A stretch of DNA of 64,000 nt from positions 74,219,338-74,283,337 of the forward strand of contig NC_071354.1 in assembly GCF_943734655.1 (NCBI RefSeq). Direction: 5' to 3'. The position numbers and the translations under genes were made by a program. The notes under the pieces were generated by a model, which was not told the DNA's origin, did no database searches, and saw only the letters and a program-made list of their open reading frames with translations. This stretch comes from Sabethes cyaneus. Taxonomy: Eukaryota > Arthropoda > Insecta > Diptera > Culicidae. Below are positions 1-12,900 of the stretch, one piece after another; positions within the stretch are counted from its first letter, which is position 1; each line of letters starts with the position of its first letter.

Positions 1-935
1 TAATTGTGCTAATGGAAAAACCTCGTTTTTATTCTCTATCCTTCACAAATTGAGTTTGTCTCAGATAATAATCTGAAAACCCGGAAATATCCGTTTTCTT
101 CCTATTGGAAAATAAACTATCGAAATATTATTACTTTAAAACAAACTATATCAAAAACAAAATGAGGGTCCATCGAATATTTTTCCTAAAATTTTAAGGA
201 AAATATCTTTCATTTGCTGTCAATATAACTGAAATCGGTGGGTGGTTCAAACGTTTTTTGTAATTCTCCAGTAAAAATAATTTTTGAGGTCATCGTACCT
301 AACTCAAAAGCTCACACTTCAACATATATGCACAGACTTAGTCTGTGATATATGTATTCTGGAATTTGCATTTTATTGTACACTGTTCAATCGTTAGAAG
401 TTTCCAATAATATGCAAAACGCTCTTCATAAATTGAAATTGATGTACCATATATCTGGCACCAAAATCATTAAGATCGTAACAGTGACACGAAAGTTGTG
501 AATTTTCGAAGAAAAAGGATTAAAATTTATGACGATAGTTGGAACCACTCAAACGAAAAAATACGGCTCTAAATAAATTTTAAATATTTATTTAAAATCG
601 TTCCAAATATCATCCACCGCTTGGGACTCGAATCGCATTCCTTTTTAGCGCTGTTAGCGCCCCTAGGTGTGAACGCTGGCATGACAATCGAACACACGAA
701 CACTGCGAAGAACGACACAACATAAGCTGTCCTACACGCAATTCACACAATCGTATTTTTCATGCTCTTATGCTCCAGCTTGACGTTTCCGAACAGAATC
801 ATCATTTCTAGCCACGTCTAAACTCAACTCGGATCGCGGCGCGGTGTAACTTTGCCGTAGTTTTATGTCGGTTTTTCGCATTTCGATAAAAGTTTCGTGA
901 AAACTAGTGTATCTGCTTACGAAAATTTATTGAAA
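1..935 (+). promoter_or_regulatory. COPB2: 5' flank and presumed 5' UTR of COPB2
   Basis: This AT-rich stretch holds no credible coding sequence. The presumed promoter and 5' UTR of COPB2 must end at the ATG at 936-938. GC content rises at about 650-870, which fits a housekeeping promoter, but I see no convincing TATA box or initiator, so the transcription start is not placed. Confidence 0.4.
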
Positions 936-938
936 ATG
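936..938 (+). CDS. COPB2: COPB2 exon 1: initiator codon only
   Basis: The ATG at 936-938 is followed at once by a donor, GTTAGT, at 939. Exon 2 begins at 1640 after a pyrimidine tract and the acceptor AATCAG. The splice gives M followed by PLRLDIK, the conserved animal N terminus. The in-frame ATG at 1631 would instead give MNQPLRL, and it lies inside the acceptor, so I reject it as the start. The intron 939-1639 holds nothing else recognisable. Confidence 0.75.
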
Positions 939-3900
939 GTTAGTTTCCCCCAGGAGGCATATTTTTCCCGTAGAATAAGGCTGCAGGGTGGTGTTTCCAC
1001 GGTGAAAAATAGTGATGAAATAGGATGTTCCGATGGCTACTTGTCGAGCTGGAGGAAAACCATAGTGCCTGCATACAATGAGCGATGGAAGCATCTGCGT
1101 CTCATGGATTTCATGGTGGAGCAAATTAATTGAAAAAGCGAAGCTGTGGTTGAATTTAAATTTTACGTTCTTGGCGTTCAATCTCAAGTACAAGATTTGG
1201 ATGACGATATACGAAAAATTTTAACGAAACACTTGATAAAATGCAATAATGATGTTTGTGCTTCTCCATAATTTAGCAGTGACTCGGGGCTGTTGTTGAA
1301 GAAAAACCAATGTTGATCGTCGTGATAAGCCGAGCGGAAGCAACTTTAAATTTCTGCTTTAAACAGCAACCAGCTGTTCTGAGTTTGTTTTAAAGAATCA
1401 TTTATTATATTATTTAAAGAAGTTTTTCTTCTTTTATCTAATCTGTTATGAAACATGAAAACTTTTAACAAATACTTTCCGTGGTGTTTTTGCTAAATAT
1501 TTATATGAATTTGCTTACAAATTGATTTCTCTAAAAATAATAGTTAACATTCATTGGCACCAACATGCAAAACACAGGTTTTCAATAGAATTCTAACAAA
1601 TTTGTAATTTGTTAACTTTTTTCCTCTCTAATGAATCAGCCACTACGATTAGATATCAAGAGGCGCCTGACGTCTCGTTCGGATCGAGTCAAATCGGTGG
1701 ATCTGCATCCCACCGAACCATGGATGCTATGCGCCCTGTACAATGGTCACGTGCACGTGATGAATTACGAAAATCAGCAGCTGGTCAAGGACTTTGAAGT
1801 GTGCGATATTCCAGTGCGCTGTGCACGCTTCGTAGCCCGCAAAAATTGGATTCTAACCGGATCAGATGACATGCAGGTCCGTGTATTCAACTACAACACG
1901 CTGGAAAAGGTTCACTCATTCGAGGCACACACGGACTACGTCCGAAGCATTGCGGTTCATCCTACTCAACCACTTATCCTGACCTGCAGTGACGACATGT
2001 TGATCAAACTGTGGAACTGGGAAAAGATGTGGTCCATGCAGCGGGTCTTCGAAGGTCACTCACATTATGTAATGCAGATCGTGTTTAATCCAAAGGATAA
2101 CAACACATTCGCCAGTGCTTCACTGGACCGAACGGTGAAAGTATGGCAGTTAGGATCAAACGTGCCCAACTTCACGCTCGACGGACACGAGAAGGGTGTC
2201 AACTGTGTGGACTACTATCACGGCGGTGATAAGCCGTATCTTATTTCCGGTGCGGACGATCGGTTAGTGAAAATCTGGGACTATCAGAACAAAACCTGCG
2301 TGCAGACACTGGAGGGACACGCCCAGAACGTATCGGCAGTGTCGTTCCATCCGGAACTGCCGATTGTGCTTACCGGGTCGGAAGACGGCACCATACGGAT
2401 CTGGCACTCGGGCACCTACCGTTTGGAGACGTCGCTCAACTATGGCTTCGAGAGGGTGTGGGCCCTCGCCTGCATGAGGGGCACCAACAACGTGGCGCTG
2501 GGGTGAGTAGCTTTTGCCTAATTGATGTTTCTGTTTTCATATTTTAAGGAGACTAAAACTACGATTTAAAATCCTACTACCAAATAAATAGGTTTCAATT
2601 GGTTCCGCACATACTTTTTTGTTACACGAAGAATTTGAATTTTGGAATATTATATTATTCTTATTATGTTCGCTAAAAATTAAATACATACAGTAGTTCC
2701 CAGAATAAGGTAGCTGAACCAGAATAAGCCCGCTGCAATTTGTCAGGTACTCAAATCAATTTAGCTGATGGCACTGAAAGTCAGCTTTATTAGCTAATTG
2801 ACTGACAAAGCTAATTGACTAACACGGTCTAAGTGGCCGTGCTGCAAGAATAATGTTACATTGTTTTTTTTTCTGCTTTATTTCTATCAATGAATAGTGG
2901 CCCAATTAACTAACTTGTTGTTTGTTAACTATATTTTTGTTTTCCCGTGCAAAAAATAAAATAAAATTGCTTTGTGCAGAGAAAAAAGTAAGGAATTTAC
3001 TAAAAATTGAGTTTTTTTAAAGAATTATTGATTGATGTAATTTACATCATGTAAAATTACCTACATTGAAAATTCATATCTTAGACCTTTTTTTTACCCA
3101 AGTTATGACCGGAAAACTAACAAGCGGTCATGCGCCGTCGTTAGCAGTTAGTTTTTCGACCATGATTGTTGTCTCAGGGATGCAAATGATTGGAAGCGGT
3201 CAATTTTAGCTAATAGGAGAAAAAACTATTCCATCAGAACAACTCCAGGCAATACTAGTCGAATAAATTGTGCGGCAGTAAGATTCTATAGCTTGTTTGG
3301 GAAGTTTTCATTTATAAAATCTAGTCCGGATAAATAGTAGTATCTAACTGTGCTAGTATGCCTTCAATTGCATGCAAAAATGGCTCATTTATAAATTTTG
3401 CGGGGTTGGGATTTGAACCCGCGTTCTCAGTGTCAGACACGTGAATGCTAATCAATACACCGGGATTGACCCCTCTATTCGAAATTTCGGTTTCTGTCGC
3501 TATTGTAATGCCGAGAGCAAAGGCTCAAAATATTTGACTGAAGTTTTTGGAGCGTCTTAGTAGAATACGAAACCCGAAAATTAAATAAAAAGCAAACTTA
3601 TCCAATTTAATTCTACTATGTATATTTTATTCTTGACAGACACGAATTTCGCCTACGACTTGCAGGCTTCCTCAGTGTCTGTTTTCGAACTGCGACGGCA
3701 AGGCTACTGCGCTACAGTAGCCTTTCTCTATGGGAGGGAGGGTCCTATTTTGTGAGGACAGAGGCATCATCTGTTTATAGATTTCAAAACAGCGTATGCT
3801 ATGTTTGAACATGGAAAAGAGCACCCCTTTTGCTACCAACGACATTACAGTTCCATAGCATCATGAATACAAAATATAAAAATATACTTCGTTCAACAAT

Positions 3901-6900
3901 ATTGTTGATAGTAATTAGCTCTTCTATATGGCTAAGGCGGCGTAGTCGAAACAGCAAAAACGAAGCAAAAAGAGCATCCCAAACCTGCTTGTTCATAGTA
4001 CGAGCTGCTGAAGCTGAAAAATCATGTTGGGCCAACTCTTACGACACTTCACTAGGTTTTAGAGCCAATCTCATTGACACTTGGCTTTTGGTCAAGCTTT
4101 GTATGGCGGAGTGCTACTGTGCGACGGTCTCCTTTTTTGCGTTTTTTGGTTTATTTTTGTCCCTTGTGCTTTGGTTTGACGTAATGGCTAGACGCCAAAT
4201 CTAGCCAGAAACCAACACCCAGGATCCTTGTGACTACGAATTGTGGGTAGAAGTCGTTTTTGTAAGCTCTCCGTTTTCATAACGTACACGTACATTTAAA
4301 TTTCGCTTATCCTTGAGACAGGTGTAATGACTTACTTACTTAGATGGCTTGCCGTCTTAAGACAATGTCTGCTGAACAAAGTTTCTCCAATTAACCCGGT
4401 TGTGGGCTACCGGTCTCCAATTCCTCGGACACCGAGTAGTCTCTGCCAGATCTCGATCCACTTGGTCTAATCATCTTACTCGCTGCTCTCGTGGTCGTTT
4501 TGTTCCTCAGGATTTGAAGCAAAAACCATCTTTACAGGGTATTTGTCCGGCATTCTTGCGACATGCGCTGCCGATCGTATCCGTCCAGTTTTGGGCACCT
4601 TTTGGATACTGGGTTCGTCATAGAGCTATGTGAGTTCATGGTTCATCCTCCGACTCCATATTCCGTTCTCTTATACGCCTCCGAAAATCGTTCCTAGCAC
4701 TCGTCTATCGAAAAATCCAAGTGCTCACAGGTCTTCCTCGAGCATTATTTCATGCCCGTAGTGAACAACCGGTCCAATAAGCGTCTTGTACAGGGTACAG
4801 AGTAAACCCATAGTAAGCACGACTTCGGCTGATAATTCGCCTCCGAATCTCACGACTGGTATCACTGTCCGTCGTTACCAGTGAGCCAAGGTAGACAAAT
4901 TCGAGGGCGACTATCTCAAACTCATCGCCATTGATCATTATACTACTGCCTAAGCAGCGTGGGTCGGTGTCGGTTCCGCTGGCCGGCATGTACTTTGTTT
5001 TAGACGTATTTACCTTTAACCCAACCTATTCTGCTCCGCGCTTTAGTCTGGTGTACTGTTTTGCCGATAATATCCATGTCATCGGCAAAGTAAACGAACT
5101 GACTAGATTCATGAAAATCATGCCCCACCGTGTAGCGCAGCGCTATGTTGAAAAGCAAGCATTAGAGACCATCACCTTGACGAAGCCCTCTACGTGATTC
5201 GAATGAACATGACAATCCACCCGTAATCCGAGCACAGCACTTTATACCATACACTGCTTTTCTCGTCCATGATTTCCATAGTTAACTCTTTCCGGTGGAT
5301 GATATCATACGCGGCTTTGAAGTCAACGAACAAATGGTGCGAGGGAATTCTGATTCATGGCTCTTTTGGAGGATCTGCCGCAGTGTGAATATTTGACCTG
5401 TTGTAGAACTACCTTCGACGAAGCCGGCTTGATAAGTTCCCACAAATCTGTTCGCAATTGGTGATAGCCGGCGGAAAATCAAGACGCTATCAAGACAGAA
5501 TAAACAAACAAATGATTTGGGACAGCACTTTGTATGCTGTATTAAGAACGATGTGCATACAAACGGCCAGCGTTTCTGGTCCCATTTTGATGAGCTCCGC
5601 TCCGAAGCCATCTTTCCCAGCTCATTTATTGTTTTTTTAGCAGCATGATGATCTCCGTAACTTCGCATATCGCTGGGGCTGGCACCACTTCCCCGTTAGT
5701 TGCACCGTCGAAATTCTCCGCCACCATCGTTCTCCGCCTGAACGCCATTCAGGTGTTCATCGAAGTACTGCTTCCACCTATCGGTCACCTCACGATCGTC
5801 CGTCAGAATACTACCATTCTTATCCCGACACATTTCAGCTCGCGGCACAAAACCTTTGCGGGCTCCGTTCAGTTTCTGGTAGAACTTTCACGTTTTCTGA
5901 AAACGATGCAGCCGCTTCTACTTTGCATATTACTGCTTTTCCAGCCAGTGCTTTTTCTCCCGAAAGATTTAGTTTCGCTTCATTTTCTTCTGTTTGTGTC
6001 TTTCCACGTTCCACTGCGCAGTGTGCATCATCGTCACCCGCGTTCTCATCATCCATGACCCTCCTACATTAATCGTCAAACCAATCGTTCCGCAGATTTC
6101 GTACCACATGCCGGATGGAGCTCTCCGCTACACTGTAGAGATGGTCGGGTAGCGGAAAATTTGCCCGAAACCCGCACCCGTACCCGTACCCGCCGGGTTC
6201 GGGTTGGGTTCGGGTATTGAAAAAAAAAATAATTTGCGGGTTCGGGTCGGGTGCGGGTTCTTAATTTTGTTTTTGAAACCGGGTATGGGTCGGGTCGGGT
6301 ATCTATTGACCACAATAAGGGTTTTATTACACTCTTATGATGGTTTTCATAACTAAAATCGATTGCAAATACCACCATAAGGGTGTAATAAAACTCAAAA
6401 TGTTGCTTGGGTAGTTTGCGGCGACGTCTGGCTGCTTCAGCCGCGCGAGATCTAACCGAGGTACAGAATGTTGTTCACAAGCGAGAGTTTTGGACGCATC
6501 TTAACCATCACTAGGTAGTGGTCCGTGTCAACGTTAGCGCTTCGATAGGATCTGACGTCGATAATATCTGAAAAGTGCCGACTATCGATCAAAACGTGGT
6601 CGATCTATGATTCTGTCTGATTTGAGGGCCTCCTGGTGTACTTGCGTAGGATTCTGTGCTGGAAAAAGGTACTACGTACGGCCATGCTCTTGGAGGCGGC
6701 AAAGTCGATAGGTCTTAAGCCCATTTCATGGGTCCGCTGGTGTGCGCTGAACCCTTCAATCACCGGTTAGTGTTCCTTCACCTGACCGACCTGAGTATTT
6801 ATATCACCGATGACGATCTTGATATCATGTTTTGGGTAGCGGTCGTATTCTCTCTTCAACCGCGCGTAGAATTCGTCCTTTTCGTTATCGATACTTCTGA

Positions 6901-9900
6901 GGTGAGGGCTGTGCACGTTGATGATGCTTATGTTGAAGAACCGATCCTTGATTCTCAACCTGCACATTTGAGGATTGATTGGCCACCACCAAATCACCCG
7001 TTTCCACATCTCGCCAACCACTATGGAACGTGTGTATCCAGCTCGTATATGCTGCTGCAGCTCTGGTAGATGGTATGTACATCTCTGATCGTACATACCG
7101 TTGAACTCTTCCAGCATATTCTATTTCGCTATTGTACCAGTCCGACTTTCCTTGTTCTTCGCTCAGCAGGGCTTTAGTTATTTTTGTGGTGACGGCTTAC
7201 AAAGCCTGCAACCAACCCCCTATTTCGCCGGATGACCAACGAAGCTCGAAACAGCCCGCCTTCCCTGTCAGCATATAACCTTGGTGTCCACCGGGGTTGG
7301 TTACCCGATACCCGCCAAGGTTGCTCGTATCCTGGCTGGTACCACGAGAAGGTAGGGATAGTAGTTGCTGAATAAGAGGCTGTAAACCACTGTAGAGTCT
7401 ATTTTATACCTACAGGTGCGCAAGACACCGACGGTCCGCATTATTCAGCCGTATTACACGTTTTGTTACACAATAATTTTAATTCAGGGACGTCTACGCC
7501 AACGTACCGTCGCTTCCGAGAAGGAACGTTGTTTTCAACGAGGTTTCGAGTGGCGTCAGCGATTGACATGACCATACAGTTTTGCGGATCGCGTAAAATG
7601 ATCTCAAGATAAGCACCAGCAAATTGCGGCACAACCCCATGTCACCCTGGAGGTGTGGAGCATGCTAAACCGAGAAAAAATGTATACTTTCCACAGTACA
7701 GGTTCAACAGCTGCTGCCTACGAATAAACCTTAGTGGCTTGAAATTAAGGCCTTGAATTTTACAGGATCATGTAGACCAAACTTGTGTTTTTAGTCTTTG
7801 ACCTTGAAATGCGGGCAGGCATATTAATATTAATATTTTTTGAAACGCTGGTTCTACAATTGATGACGGTAGGGGAAAGTAATGAAAATTTTTTGGAGCG
7901 GTGGGTAAAGAGCGGGAAGGTGAGAGGGGAGGGGGGTTATCGGAGGGGTTAAAAAAGAAGTCGTTGTGACTCCTATCTTGTCTATTTGGTCTACTTCATA
8001 GGAACGGAGCCTTTCTCCGAAAACCCGCGCTGAGAATCGTGGCTAACACGCTGACAGACGAACAGCGTCACGCGCAGTTCCTTGTAAGTCGTAAGGGCCT
8101 GCATAGTGTCGTCGTTCTGACAGTAAAAACAAGTGCAGTCTCCTTTTGTCCAGCGCCCCTGCGGTTCATAGGTACACGGGTACCAGCGAGCCACATTCCC
8201 TGGCGGGTGCTGTGGGTTCAAATCCGGTTATAATCTTAGATGTTAGCTTGGTTCGACCCATGCACCTTTCAGTATTGGACAAAAGGTAGGAGTGATAGTT
8301 GTTTTACTCAATGAGAGCATATATAAGGTGAGGATGAAGATATGTTTCTATAACAGCGAAATTGGTATAGGTTGAAATTGGATGAATTTTTGGTGTTCAT
8401 TTGCTCCTATTTGATAGATAAAATTTATCTCATTTCATTTCGGGTTGAATAAACAAATTTGTTATATGTTAAACATCCATACATTGGTGAAAAAATTCAT
8501 GGAAAAATCAGTGAAACACATCGAAACTCTTTCCTCACCCGTGGCATACCTCATACCACCCGTGGCATATTGGCTCTCAGAAGCGAACCATCGAGCTGTC
8601 AAAACTAACCATGCTCTCCAGGCAGGGGTATTTTCGAAAAACCATCGAACTGTTAAATTTTAACCAAAAAGTTAAAAATTTCGCTAAATGGTTCACAGCT
8701 TCAAAAGGACCTAAGTAACATTGAGAGACTCTCTTTGGTGTCCCTCTCTTCTGATTATTGCGGCGACATAAATGCATTTTAACCAAAGTTTTCTTGACGA
8801 TTAGCTAGCTTGTGACACCGGCAACCGATTCATGCAAAGCTGATGTATTAAAATGCCTTTGCATCGCCGTGATAAGCGAAAGAGAAGAGACCCGAAGAGA
8901 ATCTCTCATTGTTACTTAGGTCCTTTTGAAAAGTTTCGCGAGATTTGACTATATGCGTAGAAGGATTTTTTCTTCGAATCTGGCCCTCTATCACTCCCAC
9001 TAAGCTACCTATTTTCATGTCATCTACATATGTATATATTAGTACTTTTGAGTGGATAGGTGCAAAGTGCAAAAGTCCCTCCTATATTTCAGTGTACTGG
9101 TCAGAGGAACGAATGAGTCCTCGCCAGGAACGGCTATAATATGGGATAGTACTGGCAGTGAAGAATAAGTGGATAAAGTGGATCTAGCTTTGAAGGAAGG
9201 GTAAACCCCAATATACACAAGCACGCAAAAAATATAATAAGCATATTAGATAGGACTAAAGCTAGTTCAATAGTTTCGGATCAATTTAAATTTTTGCTAA
9301 TTAAAAGATTAATAATGGTACGTCTGTTCTGTTAAATGCCTTACTAAAGTCCGTGGTTGCCATTGTATTCAGAGTAAAAAATGCAAATTGCAGAAGATTT
9401 GAGGTTGTCGTGCTGCTGACTTGTAATTTTCTGGTTTACCTGCTGAATTTTTTTCATTGACAATTCTAGATAGAATTAACAAAAACGCGAATATCGCAAA
9501 TGTAAACAAAACGGGTGAGAGTTATTTTTTGATGGACCAGCAAAGGAAAATCAACCCTCACTCGGTTTGTTTACGCTTGCGACATTCGCCCTTTTGTTAA
9601 TTCTATCTTCAATTGATTAAAATAATTTGGGAATGCAAGAGATTACATCATCTATATGACAATTCTACGGTTGTCTTCTATGCTACCGTGACCGCACGTA
9701 ATTGCGATCAGCTTCTAATTCCGATCACTCAAACTAAATAGTAAATTTTTAGAAAAGTGAGCCAAAATCTGTAGTAAATGAGCTTGCTCAGTTATTGTGC
9801 TATGTGTTTATGTGTCAGTTCTTGAAAAATGACTGACTTTGGGACACCTTGCACTTCACAATTAATTAAATTCGACAGGCAGTAGCAAAAAATGTCATTA

Positions 9901-12900
9901 AAATGTATTTTCTTAGCCGAAGTGCAAAGCGCGCGATCAAATTTGCTAAGATCATAACAGCGTGGAAACATATTACCTTCTCCGGTATTCTATGATAACA
10001 TATAGATACAAGCATATATAACCGTTCTATATCAAATTTGGCTGAAAATATGCTAAATTTGCGGAATTTATTCCATTAAAGTGATTGATCGGAATTATGA
10101 ACATAACTTTTTTTTCTGCTCTTAATTCCGATCACTATGTCAAAGTTATAAACTCGCAAAATACATGCTAGCGTAGTTGCTATTTGGATTTTAGAATTAT
10201 TCGCAACATGATAACATGGTAGTATTATTGAAATCTTTTGACGTAGAGCTACGTCTTACGGCAGGGTGTCAATCCAAAATTTGGAATTAAGCCAGCGTCA
10301 CAAAAGAATGAAAGTTTTTGAACGCTAATAGCTCTTCCAATTTAAAACGGATTTTGATCATAAATGATGCAGCAAGGCTTTCTTGAAAAGATTGTTGGCC
10401 AATCGCTAAATAGTAAAAATGAACGAAAACCTTCAAGCAAAAATTTTTCCATATATTTTCCGTACGATAGTTTTGCACAGACGACCATTACACACACTAA
10501 GCTTGTGGCTTCTGCTGCTTCAGAACAAAGAAGCAAAATAAACTTCCGTGTTTTCTTGCTTACTACAAAGCATAGTAAAGCCTCTGTGCTACATTCCGAT
10601 TTGGAATTTTGACCTTCTATTTTTATACGAGAGACTTCGCAGCCAGTTGCAAGAGTACGGGACAATTGTAGGACTAGTGCTAGAAATCCTATGACTCTTA
10701 CAGCCTCTTTCAGTCGAGATTTGAACATATGACGTCGAGCTTATTAGACCAGTGCCGTACCTCGAGGCCAACTGAGGACCTCAGACTTTTTGCTTCTCTA
10801 ACGCTGCAAACGAGCGACAGTGACAGTACATTTATGAACTTATTATCTTATTGATGCCTATTCTCTTATTATAATAACATATTATTTTGAGGACTTCAAT
10901 TTTGTGCTAGAACTTTGTTAATAGCTGGATGCGCGATTTCTATACTGAAATACTCCGAATTTGGCACTGGTCGAGCACTCGAGTACATAAATTTTATGAA
11001 TATTAATCTTATGATAATAATGATCATTAACGCAAGCAGAAGATGACTGGTAGGGGTCATCAGAAAATATAAACGCAAAACATTTCCGATCCATTTGGTA
11101 CAAGTTGACAATGGCTTTATACTTTAACAGCTCATCATGACGTGATCGGAATTAGATGCACCTGTGATCGGAATTAGAATTACCCCTTAAAATTGATGAT
11201 CTGAATTAGGTGCACTGGTACATCATACTTTGATGCATTTTTTGTAACTTTCGGTAAATAACTTGGGCATTTTAATATTTTTCCATGAAACATAATTGAA
11301 AATACTTGCTAAAGACACATACCATGTAAGCAAATGTCAAAGTATTATTTTTCAGTGAGGACTCAAAGATGAATCATGCCTTAGATGATCGGCATTAGGT
11401 GCTTTCACGGTAGTTGCAGATGTCTGAATGTGTTCCTGATTTGAAGATAGGGACTAAACACAAAGATTTCCATATTTTCGAGAGTTTTCCATTTTACAGA
11501 CACATGTTAAATAGGTATTATCATGGTGTAGTAAGTTCATCGGGCAGGTTTTTGAGAAGTATGGGTGCTATTCCTTCAGGCTCTATTCCTTTTGATGTAT
11601 TTAGGCCTTTGAGTGCTTCAAATACGTCAGGTTCTGATAATTGAAAGACAGGTATCTCGTTAGAAAATAAACTAATTCTTTAAAAGTAAGTTTTGAGGAA
11701 AAATTATTTGCAAATGTAGAATACAACTGCAAATCTCTGAAAATAGGTGTAACAGCTGGCCAATTCTGCAAAACATTGCTGTGTCTAATCATTAAAAATG
11801 AAAGATATCAATCATTCATAATTGAAACGTCTTTTTGAATGCCAGATTGTATATTTATTTCTCTTCTAACCAAAACACTGATACTTTATTAATAAATTTG
11901 AACCGGATTCTATTTTTTTTCGTTTTTTCTCGTTTGTCTCGTTTACAGCTACGATGAAGGCTCTATCATTATTAAAGTGGGCCGTGAGGAACCTGCCATG
12001 TCAATGGACGTTAACGGGGGCAAAATTGTGTGGGCCCGGCATTCGGAAATGCAGCAGGTCAACCTGAAAGCCCTTCCCGAGGGTAAGTACCTATCTGTTT
12101 CTCGTGTACCATAGCATAGAGTTTGCTCTTTTTGATCCTTCGTCGCTAGAACAAATGGGTTGAACAATCAGCAAACAGGTAAAATGCAGCGATGAAACGT
12201 AAAACTAAATAAAGGAGATGCTGCGCTTCCGTTTCAGTTCCGTGTACTTTTGAGTGCCTCTGTTGTTTTTCCTTTCCCCTTCCGGAACAATTGACGGTCG
12301 CTATTTCATATGAAAATATTCCCATGACGATTTCAGCCTGCGATGGAGGCAAAAGTCTACTGATGCATGCTTTTACCTTAATTACAAGTGCACGTAGAAC
12401 GAACGCTTCGACAAAAATGTCTGCTCGCTCTGTTGGCATTGTAGTTTTTTTTCTGCTCTATTGCGATTGCTGCAACCGGAACAAACCGAACCGTTCCTCC
12501 GAATTGTGTTAACTTGCGAGACCGACCCGATGATCCCAGGCCATTTCAGCGGGAGCGTCACATCCTTTCACTTCCGTTGCGATGTGTCATTAGCGAGATT
12601 AACGTTGATGGGACAGAGCAATATTCTAATTCTTTTTTTTTTTCATTAAACAGGAATTCGTTGCTCTGTTTGGGATATCTACATTCTCCACGGCGCTCTA
12701 TGGGCGAACTAATAAGCTAAACATAATCGTTTGATAAGTCTGTTTTTTCTGTGCTTTCAAAATTTGTCTTTTTTCTAAAATCTTATTTTGAAAAGTCTAA
12801 ATCTCAAAATCCGTATGGTAAAACAAAAAAATAGAACTCAACCACACGTCTTAACCTAAATGAAATTTGTATTTAAGGCAGCTTGTTCAAACCAGTGCAA

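Larger units (their letters stand above)
4330..7345 (-). mobile_element. RTE/BovB-like non-LTR retrotransposon, degenerate
   Basis: Read from 7345 downward this is a LINE with an AP-type endonuclease followed by a reverse transcriptase. Endonuclease phrases: KDEFYARLKREYDRYPKHD and IVIGDINTQVG at about 6800-6900. RT phrases: RLSPIANRFVGTYQAGFVEG at about 5400-5470 and EFVYLGSLVTTDSDTSREIR at about 4840-4910. The 3' end (about 4330) carries AAGT-type short repeats on the minus strand, as does the copy ending near 17030. Frames are broken by many stops and by two small insertions at 6147-6400. It lies antisense inside COPB2 intron 2. Assignment to RTE/BovB rests on layout and motifs only. Confidence 0.8.

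Noticed and set aside
1631..2506. COPB2 beginning at ATG 1631 as a single-exon 291-residue protein
   Set aside because: The ATG lies in a splice acceptor, the frame runs into a donor at 2503, and later exons continue the family sequence precisely.
8205..8230. tRNA gene around GTGGGTTCAAATCC
   Set aside because: Only a B-box-like string; no A box, acceptor stem or anticodon arm could be assembled.
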